Positions 7,217 through 12,552 of a stretch of DNA of 12,552 nucleotides are shown here, piece after piece. The position numbers and the translations under genes are program-made. The notes under the pieces are model-generated. The model searched no databases. It saw nothing but the letters and a program-made list of their open reading frames with translations, and had not been told where the DNA came from. The DNA is from CAJUOR01 sp964596105 (GTDB lineage Bacteria > Bacillota_I > Bacilli_A > Erysipelotrichales > Coprobacillaceae). The stretch is from contig CAZQRT010000042.1 in assembly GCA_964596105.1 (NCBI GenBank), forward strand, positions 1 to 12,552, written 5' to 3'. Each line of letters opens with the position of its first letter. Within the stretch, counting starts at the first letter, position 1.

Positions 7217-8022
7217 AAAAAGCACCTCGCGATATATTCGGCGACACCGTCCTCGTTATTGGAAAATCGCGAGATGTCATCGCTTAATGATTTCGTGACA
7301 TCATCGCCGTTGATCATGCAGACGCCCCAGCCGGCGTTTTGAATCATGTCGCGGTCATTGGCGGCGTCCCCGAACACGCAGACATCATCAATGGAAAAGC
7401 CGTGGAGGTCGCAGATTCTCTGGATAGCCGCCGTTTTGGAAACCTCGGGACTGACATACTCAAACAGCGTGGCCGCGGTGCGGAAGCAGTGGTATTCCGG
7501 ACTGGAAAAAGTCGCCGCGCGCGCCTCAACGGCCGGCATCACTTCGGGATCGCACATGATGACCAGTTTCGGGTAGTCTTTTTTAAAAAACTCTTCTCTG
7601 TTTTCAATCACTTTTTCTTGAAAGAGATTGCCCTTGGCGAGATTCTCGCTCAAGTGGTCGTGTTTGATGGCATAGAGATCCCGGCCGACATAGACGCAGC
7701 AGTTGACCGGCATATCCTCAAAATGAGAAATGATCTCAAGAATGGCGGAGCCTTTCATGAGATGATTCAGCTCCTCGATTTGCAGGGTTTTGTCGTGGAT
7801 CTGGGCGCCGTTAAAACCCAGAAGGACATCGACCTCATCCGTGATGCCCCATTTCGCCATCAAAGGGTCGACCGCGGTCAGGCTGCGCCCGGTGGCCAGC
7901 CCGAACAAAATCCCTTTTTTCCGGGCCTTCGCGATAATCTCCAAGGTATACGGGGAGATGGTTTTATCATCTTTCAACAGTGTGCCGTCCAGGTCGCACA
8001 GGATCATTTTGATTTCTTTCAT
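7213..8022 (-). CDS. Cof-type HAD-superfamily phosphatase
   Basis: This 269-residue soluble hydrolase belongs to the Cof/YidA-like branch of the HAD superfamily, which dephosphorylates small phosphometabolites such as sugar phosphates or flavin and PLP precursors. Motif I is DLDGTLL with nucleophile D10 and acid D12. Motif II is the TGR of LATGRS, the motif III lysine is K196, and motif IV is GDAANDRDM with D219 and D223. The C2 cap lies between about residues 85 and 190. All catalytic residues are present, and the substrate cannot be predicted. AAGGTGA (complement of 8029–8035) precedes the ATG. It is the first gene of a minus-strand pair with the MATE transporter, through a GTGA stop/start overlap. 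Confidence 0.93.
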   Translation of the reverse strand: MKEIKMILCDLDGTLLKDDKTISPYTLEIIAKARKKGILFGLATGRSLTAVDPLMAKWGITDEVDVLLGFNGAQIHDKTLQIEELNHLMKGSAILEIISHFEDMPVNCCVYVGRDLYAIKHDHLSENLAKGNLFQEKVIENREEFFKKDYPKLVIMCDPEVMPAVEARAATFSSPEYHCFRTAATLFEYVSPEVSKTAAIQRICDLHGFSIDDVCVFGDAANDRDMIQNAGWGVCMINGDDVTKSLSDDISRFSNNEDGVAEYIARCFL

Positions 8023-8039
8023 ATAAAGTCACCTTGTTT

Positions 8040-8069
8040 ATTATATCATCATTCCCATAAAATTCCCAT
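8040..8069 (-). promoter_or_regulatory. Direct repeat and TATAAT upstream of the HAD–MATE operon
   Basis: On the plus strand ATTCCCAT occurs at 8051–8058 and again at 8062–8069, an 11-nt period of about one helical turn. On the minus strand TATAAT reads from 8045 to 8040. I find no good -35 at 16–18 nt, and a start from this box would fall inside the ribosome binding site, so the true HAD–MATE promoter remains uncertain. The repeat may be a regulator site compensating for a poor -35. Confidence 0.35.
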
Positions 8070-8096
8070 GAATATCGGGCTTTAGAAAATGCGCTT

Positions 8097-8126
8097 TTGT
8101 CTTGACGATCCCTTCTTCTTTATGAT
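8097..8126 (+). promoter_or_regulatory. Promoter of the fumarase operon
   Basis: TTGTCT (8097–8102) and TATGAT (8121–8126) are separated by 18 nt. A better -35-like TTGACG (8102–8107) lies too close, at 13 nt. Transcription from this -10 would start near 8133. That rules out the ATG at 8127 and supports translation from 8154. Confidence 0.5.
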
Positions 8127-8153
8127 ATGAAGGAAGCGAAAGGGGCGTTCAGG

Positions 8154-8999
8154 ATGAGAAATGTCGATGTGAAAGAGGTCACGGCAGCGGTGCGGGAACT
8201 GTGCGTGTCCGCCTGCACGAATCTTCCCGAAGATGTCTATACCAGGATTCAGGAATCGTTAACAGCGGAACCCTATCCGGTGGCGCGCTCGGTGTTAAAA
8301 ACCATTCTTGAGAACGCCAGACTCGCGAAAGAAAACGGGCTGGCGATCTGTCAGGATACCGGCATGGCGGTCATTTTTTTGAAAATCGGCCAGGACGTCC
8401 ATTTTGTCAACGGCGATTTATATGAGGCGGTAGAAGAGGGCGTGCGCCAGGGCTATGAGGACGGGTATTTAAGAAAATCGATCGTCGCGGATCCTTTGTT
8501 TGACCGCGTCAATACCGGCGATAATACCCCGGCCGTCATCCATACCGCGATTGTCCCCGGGGACAAGGTCGATATCACGGTCGCGCCCAAGGGCTTCGGT
8601 TCGGAAAACATGAGCGCGGTTGGGATGCTGAAACCCTCTGACGGAGTAGAGGGCGTGATCAATTTTGTTTTGGACACAATTGAAAAGGCCGGAGCCAATG
8701 CCTGCCCGCCCATGGTGGTCGGCGTCGGGATCGGCGGCAATTTTGAATCGTGCGCCTTACTGGCCAAAGAAGCGATGCTGAGACCGATAGACAGCTTTAA
8801 TAACGATGAGCGTTACCATAAGCTGGAAGAGCAGTTGTATGAGAAAGCTAATCAATTGGGCATCGGCCCGGCCGGTTTTGGCGGCAAAACAACCGTATTA
8901 GCTGTCCATATCGAGCAGCGCCCCACGCATATCGCTGGGCTGCCCGTGGCGGTCGCCATCTGCTGTCATGTCTCCCGGCATCAAAGGAGGATATTATGA
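8154..8999 (+). CDS. Class I fumarate hydratase, alpha subunit
   Basis: This is the larger subunit of an iron–sulfur hydro-lyase of the FumA/TtdA type, interconverting fumarate and malate, or possibly tartrate and oxaloacetate. From the ATG at 8154 it has 281 residues, the normal size. The likely [4Fe-4S] ligands are C66 in ICQDTG, C184 in ACPP and C271 in CCHVSRH. Other family blocks are NTGDNTPA, GSENMS, GVGIGGNFE and GFGGKTT. The ATG at 8127 lacks a ribosome binding site and overlaps the -10 box, whereas 8154 has AAAGGGG 9 nt upstream. The stop overlaps the beta-subunit start as ATGA. Fumarase rather than tartrate dehydratase is likelier from length and from the lack of tartrate genes, but sequence alone does not settle it. 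Confidence 0.9.
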   Translation: MRNVDVKEVTAAVRELCVSACTNLPEDVYTRIQESLTAEPYPVARSVLKTILENARLAKENGLAICQDTGMAVIFLKIGQDVHFVNGDLYEAVEEGVRQGYEDGYLRKSIVADPLFDRVNTGDNTPAVIHTAIVPGDKVDITVAPKGFGSENMSAVGMLKPSDGVEGVINFVLDTIEKAGANACPPMVVGVGIGGNFESCALLAKEAMLRPIDSFNNDERYHKLEEQLYEKANQLGIGPAGFGGKTTVLAVHIEQRPTHIAGLPVAVAICCHVSRHQRRIL

Positions 9000-9550
9000 A
9001 ACGCGTCAGCCTTTTTAACCGGGAAACTTTTTCTAGTCTGCGGGCAGGGGATGAGGTGCTATTGTCGGGGACGATCTATACCGCCCGCGACGCCGCTCAT
9101 AAACGCCTGATCGCACTGCTTGATCAGCATGAGCCGCTGCCTTTTGAGATCAGAAACGCCGTGATTTACTATGTCGGACCGACCCCGGCCAAACCCGGAT
9201 TTCCGTTTGGCAGCGGCGGACCGACAACATCGGGGCGCATGGATGTTTATACCCCGCGCCTTTTGCGGGCCGGGCTGATCGGCATGATCGGCAAAGGCTA
9301 CCGCGGTGATGAGGTGAAGCGCGCCATGAAGGAGACGGGCGCGGTTTATTTCGGGGCGGTCGGCGGCGCCGGGGCGGTAATCTCCAGAAGCGTCATTAAA
9401 AGTCAGGTGATCGCTTTCGCGGATCTCGGGCCGGAGGCGGTGCGCGAATTATTAGTCAAGGATTTTCCCTGCACCGTCATCATCGACGCTTTGGGGAATG
9501 ATCTTTATGAAACGGGACGCCGGGATTATCTGAGTCACCGCGCCGGTTGA
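8996..9550 (+). CDS. Class I fumarate hydratase, beta subunit
   Basis: This 184-residue protein corresponds to the C-terminal domain of single-chain FumA or to TtdB, and completes the active site of the heteromeric hydro-lyase with the upstream alpha subunit. Family motifs are GPTTSGRMD, the IGKG of MIGKGYR, and GAVGGAGA, followed by a fumarase-like end. Its ATG overlaps the alpha stop (ATGA), with AAAGGAGG about 6 nt upstream, so the subunits should be made in equal amounts. There are no other citric acid cycle genes here. In a fermentative Bacillota it may serve a partial reductive branch, or recycle fumarate from purine and arginine synthesis. That role is inference. Confidence 0.92.
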   Translation: MKRVSLFNRETFSSLRAGDEVLLSGTIYTARDAAHKRLIALLDQHEPLPFEIRNAVIYYVGPTPAKPGFPFGSGGPTTSGRMDVYTPRLLRAGLIGMIGKGYRGDEVKRAMKETGAVYFGAVGGAGAVISRSVIKSQVIAFADLGPEAVRELLVKDFPCTVIIDALGNDLYETGRRDYLSHRAG

Positions 9551-9556
9551 TTTTTT
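9535..9556 (+). terminator. Weak candidate terminator at the end of the fumarase operon
   Basis: TCACCG (9535–9540), loop CGC and CGGTTGA (9544–9550) can form a hairpin with one bulged T, followed by six T (9551–9556). It overlaps the beta-subunit stop codon, and its T run abuts the next promoter's -35. It is short, so termination is probably partial. Confidence 0.35.
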
Positions 9557-9583
9557 GCATAAATTTCAAAAAAATGATATAAT
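9555..9583 (+). promoter_or_regulatory. Sigma-A promoter of the tldD–tldE operon
   Basis: TTGCAT (9555–9560) and a perfect TATAAT (9578–9583) are exactly 17 nt apart. TG at 9575–9576 gives an extended -10. Predicted transcription starts near 9590, just ahead of the GGGAGGG ribosome binding site (9593–9599). Confidence 0.82.
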
Positions 9584-9605
9584 CAGAGCGACGGGAGGGA
9601 CCGAT

Positions 9606-11015
9606 ATGAGACATATTGAATGCAGTCAGGTATTAAGGGACATGGCCGATGATTTGCATGAACTGGTAACAATACTTAGCGAAGAGGCGGATGATGTGTC
9701 TTTGCTGGCGGTGGATAATGACGCCGCGATCTTTACGGTCAGCAATCAGGACGCCAGAATAGAAGCCTCGCCGGATCTCGAGAGGGGCTTTGTGGTGCGG
9801 CTTTTAAAATCCGGCCGTTATTTTGAATACAGCTTTAATGATTTCACCACGCCGCGAAAACTGGCGGCGGCCATTATCGCGGCTTACGAAAGGCAGCCGA
9901 AATATCCATCCTATGATGAGCTGGAGGCCAATACCGCGATGATCTACGAGAGCTCGCAGCGTCAGGTGGAGCGGGATTTTCATGACGACAGCCCGAAAGA
10001 TGTGCTGGATGCCATGGTGAGCTGCAAGGAGCGCCTGTTTGTGACGCACGAAAATGTTAAAAGCGTTTCCGTCAGCTATCAGCAGATTCATGTTTCCAAA
10101 GCGTTTTTCTCGCCAAGCAAAGAGCTTTTCCAGGGCTATATGACTAGCGAGCTAAGGGTCAGTGTCGGCATTCAGGAGGGCGGCGTCACGCGCTTTGATA
10201 CGCAATGCAAAGGCGGCCTTTTCGGGACCGAGCTTCTGGACTCTTTACCGGTGATGGCGGAGCGCGCCTGGCGCGGCGCCTGTGAGCTGGTTAGGCAAAA
10301 ACCGGTCACACCGGGCGTCTATGATGTCATCATGGCTCCTGATGTCAGCGGTCTGGTCGCCCACGAGGCTTTCGGCCACGGCGTCGAGATGGATATGTTT
10401 GTGAAAAACCGCGCCCTGGCCAAAGACGCCATGAACACCCAGGTGGCCAGCAGTCTGGTCACGATGATCGACGGCGCCTTGCCGGTCGGCTCTTCAGGCA
10501 GTTACCTGTTTGACGACGAGGGCAACCTCGGCACCCAGACCATCCTCATTAAAAACGGGATACTGGTGCGCGGCATCAACGATGAGGCGACCGCCCAGCG
10601 TCTGCACGTTCCTCTCACCGGCAACGGGCGCCGGGAATCGTTTATGCGCAAGGCTTACACGCGCATGACCAATACGTATTTCGCGATCGGCAAAGACAAA
10701 CTGGAGGACATGATCGCCTCGATTCAGGACGGTTTTCTCTTGGAATCAGCCAAGAGCGGCATGGAGGACCCGAAACACTGGGGCGTGCAGTGTGTCATCG
10801 GCAAAGCCCGCGAGATCAAAAACGGGCAGCTGACGGGACGCTTGTTCGGGCCGGTCGTTCTCACCGGTTATGTTCCGGAACTGCTGGGATCGGTGAGCAT
10901 GGTGGGCGACCGCATGACGATCGACGGCGCCGGCTTTTGCGGCAAGGGTGTCAAGGAGTTTGTCAAGGTGTCTGACGGCGGGCCTTACATGAAGGCCAGA
11001 GCGAGGTTGGGTTGA
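9606..11015 (+). CDS. tldD: TldD-family zinc metalloprotease subunit
   Basis: TldD is the catalytic subunit of the cytoplasmic TldD/TldE protease, which trims unfolded or modified peptides, including microcin B17, the CcdA antitoxin and some RiPP precursors. The 469-residue product carries the metal motif HEAFGH (H253, E254, H258). A conserved cysteine, C445, lies in GAGFCGKG near the C-terminus, which in characterised TldD supplies a third zinc ligand. The length matches the family. A longer frame from 9555 would start in the promoter; the ATG at 9606 has GGGAGGG about 7 nt upstream and is preferred. The stop lies one base before the tldE ATG, so the pair should be coupled. No peptide precursor or maturation gene is visible nearby, so the substrate is unknown. 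Confidence 0.92.
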   Translation: MRHIECSQVLRDMADDLHELVTILSEEADDVSLLAVDNDAAIFTVSNQDARIEASPDLERGFVVRLLKSGRYFEYSFNDFTTPRKLAAAIIAAYERQPKYPSYDELEANTAMIYESSQRQVERDFHDDSPKDVLDAMVSCKERLFVTHENVKSVSVSYQQIHVSKAFFSPSKELFQGYMTSELRVSVGIQEGGVTRFDTQCKGGLFGTELLDSLPVMAERAWRGACELVRQKPVTPGVYDVIMAPDVSGLVAHEAFGHGVEMDMFVKNRALAKDAMNTQVASSLVTMIDGALPVGSSGSYLFDDEGNLGTQTILIKNGILVRGINDEATAQRLHVPLTGNGRRESFMRKAYTRMTNTYFAIGKDKLEDMIASIQDGFLLESAKSGMEDPKHWGVQCVIGKAREIKNGQLTGRLFGPVVLTGYVPELLGSVSMVGDRMTIDGAGFCGKGVKEFVKVSDGGPYMKARARLG

Positions 11016-11016
11016 T

Positions 11017-12261
11017 ATGAAAGAAGCCATTTTAAAAGTTTTAGAGCAGCTGAAGATCAAAGACTACACTTTGAATATCATCCGGCGCCAGAGTCAGGAG
11101 TACTTTTTCATCAAAAGGAAGCTGGATCTGTCCCGGGCCAAGGATGTCACCTTTTATGATTTAACGGTCTATAAGAGAAACTATGATACCAACCGCCGCT
11201 ACATGGGCGAATCCCAGGTGCGCCTGTTTCCTAATATGGCTGAGGCGGAGCTGCAGGCGCGGATAGCCGCGGCTTATGAGCAGGCGGGATATGTGAAAAA
11301 TGAGTATTTCGATCTGCCGGTGGAAAAGAAAGCCGATATTCCTCAATTTACGCCAAGCAAGGATCTTGTCGCGACCATCCTGAGCTTTCCCGACAGCGCC
11401 GATGTTCATCTCAATTCCTTTGAGGCTTTTGATGAAAACATCACCGTGGAAACGCTGAACTCAAAGGGCATGGACGTCTGGCAGCAGCGCCGGGAAATGC
11501 TGGCGGAAGTGGTGCTGACCGCCGTCAAGGGGCGGCAGGAAGCCGAGATTATGAACCAGTTTTGTTACGGGCATCTCAATGAGACCGATCTTTTCAGCCA
11601 GTTAGGAAAGCTGAGGGACAAGGTCCATGACCGTCTGCACGCTTTGCCTTTAAGCACGCTGACACAGGATGTTCCGGTGCTTTTAAGCCATGAGCTGGTG
11701 CTGCCGCTGACCGGCGCGCTGCTGCAGCGGCTGTCCGCGAAAAATATATACAATCACACGATTGATATTAAAATTGGCGAGCGGATCGGCCCGGAACACT
11801 TTTCCTTAACCGGGCTGGCTTATCTGGAAGATTCCAGTAAGAATCATCTTTATGATGAGGAAGGCTGCCTCGTCAAAGATCTGCCTTTAGTAATAGACGG
11901 TAAAGCGCAGAACTTCTGGGGTGAAAACCGCTACGGGCAGTATTTAAAGCTTGATGATATTTCCATGGTTTATAACTACAAGGCGGGCGGCGGCACTTTA
12001 GATCTGGAAAGTTTGAAGCAGAACCCATATCTGGAAGTCGTCGAGTGCTCCAATTTCTTCTGTGACTACCGCTCCGGCGACTACGGCATGGAAATCCGCC
12101 TCGCCTACTATTTTGACGGGGAAAACATCACGCCTTTAACCGGGGGATCTTTAACAGGAAATTTCTTAGACGCGCTGACCTTTTCCAAAGAGCTGGAAAA
12201 GCATGACGGCGCGGTCGTGCCGCAGGCGGTGCTGTTATCCTCACCGCGACTGGCAAAATAA
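11017..12261 (+). CDS. TldE/PmbA-like partner subunit, divergent
   Basis: This 414-residue protein follows tldD by one base and has the TldD/PmbA fold signs: an N-terminal mixed domain (about 1–120) and a C-terminal beta-rich domain. The C-terminal domain carries DVPVLLSHELV (where TldD has HEAFGH), GERIGPEHFSLTG, and a final part reading LTGGSLTGNFLDAL. There is no HExxxH motif, as expected for TldE, which is structural and does not bind the catalytic zinc. It is shorter than the typical 440–450 residues and clearly diverged, so the call rests partly on position. The ribosome binding site is weak (a GAGG about 10 nt upstream), which suggests coupling to tldD translation. It ends at a bidirectional terminator. 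Confidence 0.82.
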   Translation: MKEAILKVLEQLKIKDYTLNIIRRQSQEYFFIKRKLDLSRAKDVTFYDLTVYKRNYDTNRRYMGESQVRLFPNMAEAELQARIAAAYEQAGYVKNEYFDLPVEKKADIPQFTPSKDLVATILSFPDSADVHLNSFEAFDENITVETLNSKGMDVWQQRREMLAEVVLTAVKGRQEAEIMNQFCYGHLNETDLFSQLGKLRDKVHDRLHALPLSTLTQDVPVLLSHELVLPLTGALLQRLSAKNIYNHTIDIKIGERIGPEHFSLTGLAYLEDSSKNHLYDEEGCLVKDLPLVIDGKAQNFWGENRYGQYLKLDDISMVYNYKAGGGTLDLESLKQNPYLEVVECSNFFCDYRSGDYGMEIRLAYYFDGENITPLTGGSLTGNFLDALTFSKELEKHDGAVVPQAVLLSSPRLAK

Positions 12262-12290
12262 AAAGCTATGCTTCGCGCATAGCTTTTTTC
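12261..12290. terminator. Bidirectional terminator between tldE and tRNA-Thr
   Basis: GCTATGC (12265–12271), loop TTCGC and GCATAGC (12277–12283) form a perfect 7-bp stem. It is extended by A·T pairs, with TTTTTT on the plus side and TTTTTATTTT on the minus side. It can stop tldE transcripts and, read from the other strand, tRNA transcripts. It begins at the last base of the tldE stop. Confidence 0.88.
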
Positions 12291-12310
12291 ACCAGAAATA
12301 CTGGTTATTT
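12291..12310 (+). terminator. Weak secondary plus-strand hairpin downstream of tldE
   Basis: ACCAG (12291–12295), loop AAATA and CTGGT (12301–12305) form a 5-bp hairpin followed by TATTTTT (12306–12312). It may back up the stronger terminator, preventing transcription from running antisense into the tRNA gene. Confidence 0.35.
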
Positions 12311-12315
12311 TTAAG

Positions 12316-12389
12316 TGGTGCCGATACTCAGAATTGAACTGGGAGCTAAGCATTACCATTGCTTTGTTTTACCTTTAAACTATATCGGC
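12316..12389 (-). tRNA. tRNA-Thr, anticodon GGT
   Basis: On the minus strand a 74-nt cloverleaf includes an encoded CCA (plus-strand TGG at 12316–12318). The acceptor stem GCCGATA/TATCGGC is perfect, the D stem is GTTT/AAAC with a minimal 7-nt loop, and the anticodon stem is AAGCA/TGCTT. The loop ATGGTAA gives anticodon GGT, reading threonine ACC and ACU codons. The T loop carries the canonical GTTCAATTC. G1–C72, C2–G71 and the anticodon fit threonine identity. Oddities are a C·A mismatch in the second T-stem pair (CCCAG against CTGAG), a 4-nt variable loop and very AT-rich D and anticodon stems. It stands alone rather than in a tRNA cluster. Confidence 0.9.
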
Positions 12390-12397
12390 GTGCCATC

Positions 12398-12426
12398 ATC
12401 ATAGCATAATTTATTCGGATTGAAAA
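12398..12426 (-). promoter_or_regulatory. Promoter of the tRNA-Thr gene
   Basis: Read on the minus strand, TTTTCA (complement of 12421–12426) lies 17 nt before TATGAT (complement of 12398–12403), with TG at the extended -10 position. Transcription would start near 12391, about 2 nt before the mature tRNA 5' end. The element occupies most of the gap to ispD. Confidence 0.6.
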
Positions 12427-12438
12427 GAGGAAAAAACC

Positions 12439-12552
12439 ATGAATTACGCTTTAATCATGCCTTGCGCCGGGCAGGGGTCACGCATGGGACTTGGCTACAA
12501 CAAGCTTTTCTATGTCATGGCTAACGGCAAAACGGTGCTCGAAAACAGCCTC
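12439..12552 (+). CDS. ispD: 2-C-methyl-D-erythritol 4-phosphate cytidylyltransferase (IspD), N-terminal part
   Basis: Only the first 38 codons are in the window. IspD transfers CMP from CTP to methylerythritol phosphate in the non-mevalonate isoprenoid pathway. The nucleotide-binding loop PCAGQGSRMG (8–17), followed by K22, matches the IspD/TarI cytidylyltransferase signature. The usual alanine after the proline is replaced by C9, and the lysine sits in NKLF rather than PKQF. AAGAGG (12425–12430) precedes the ATG by 8 nt. Ribitol-phosphate cytidylyltransferase (TarI) shares this start and cannot be excluded from a fragment. No good promoter for it is visible in the 49-nt gap after the tRNA. 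Confidence 0.78.
   Translation, partial: MNYALIMPCAGQGSRMGLGYNKLFYVMANGKTVLENSL

Noticed and set aside
7339..8085. 248-codon plus-strand open frame opposite the HAD gene
   Set aside because: It is antisense to a gene with complete catalytic motifs. It has no ribosome binding site or recognisable domain, and such long antisense frames are common opposite moderately GC-rich genes.
8084..8100. Short AAAA-TGCGC-TTTT inverted repeat next to the fumarase -35
   Set aside because: The arms are only four A·T pairs, which is too weak to separate from chance in AT-rich intergenic DNA.
9551..9605. Small peptide gene between fumarase and tldD as a possible TldD substrate
   Set aside because: The 55-nt gap is filled by a promoter and a ribosome binding site. 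The in-frame ATG-like extension at 9555 lies in the -35 box and has no ribosome binding site.
1..12552. CRISPR array, insertion sequence, prophage, toxin–antitoxin or biosynthetic cluster
   Set aside because: No repeated spacer-like units, transposase motifs, terminal inverted repeats, phage genes or small toxin-like pairs were found. The genes are housekeeping or common transporters.

Overview
The window reads as a gene-dense chromosomal segment of a Gram-positive, Bacillota-type bacterium. Supporting signs are strong AGGAGG-like ribosome binding sites, a zinc-type L31 protein, the WalJ–RlmH gene pair, a CBS/DRTGG-type family II pyrophosphatase and a YheO-type regulator. Coding DNA looks moderate to slightly high in G+C, while promoters are AT-rich with near-consensus sigma-A hexamers. 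I suspect an Erysipelotrichia-like lineage, but that is inference from gene style and not demonstrated.

Layout. Positions 1–170 are a leader region with a possible terminator and a promoter for rpmE (171–374), which ends in a clear terminator. Then follow walJ (430–1185) and rlmH (1175–1630), overlapping by 11 nt. A homodimer-type multidrug/lipid ABC exporter (1688–3409) has its own promoter and terminator. A YheO/DauR-like PAS–HTH regulator (3504–4160) and a CBS-domain inorganic pyrophosphatase (4173–5810) form a two-gene operon. Its promoter carries a perfect inverted repeat between the -35 and -10 boxes. A bidirectional terminator (about 5811–5839) separates this operon from a minus-strand pair: a Cof-type HAD phosphatase (7213–8022) and a MATE efflux pump (5840–7216), joined by a GTGA stop/start overlap.

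Across a 131-nt divergent intergenic region, two operons run on the plus strand: the two-subunit class I fumarase (8154–8999 and 8996–9550) and a TldD/TldE (PmbA) metalloprotease pair (9606–11015 and 11017–12261). A second bidirectional terminator (12261–12290) ends tldE on one side and a minus-strand tRNA-Thr(GGT) gene (12316–12389) on the other. The window closes with the first 38 codons of ispD.

Most of this is housekeeping: ribosome maturation (L31, RlmH), wall homeostasis or DNA repair (WalJ), pyrophosphate removal, fumarate/malate interconversion, export, and isoprenoid synthesis. I see no phage, insertion sequence, CRISPR array or defence system, and no convincing undescribed multi-gene system. 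The points most worth a second look are the operator-like palindrome controlling the regulator–pyrophosphatase operon, the compact tRNA-Thr with a T-stem mismatch and almost no 5' leader, and the TldD/TldE pair with no visible peptide substrate. Several start codons are moved from the longest open frame on ribosome-binding-site or promoter evidence: walJ to 430, MATE to GTG 7216, fumarase alpha to 8154, and tldD to 9606. No stretch over 300 bases lacks a gene.
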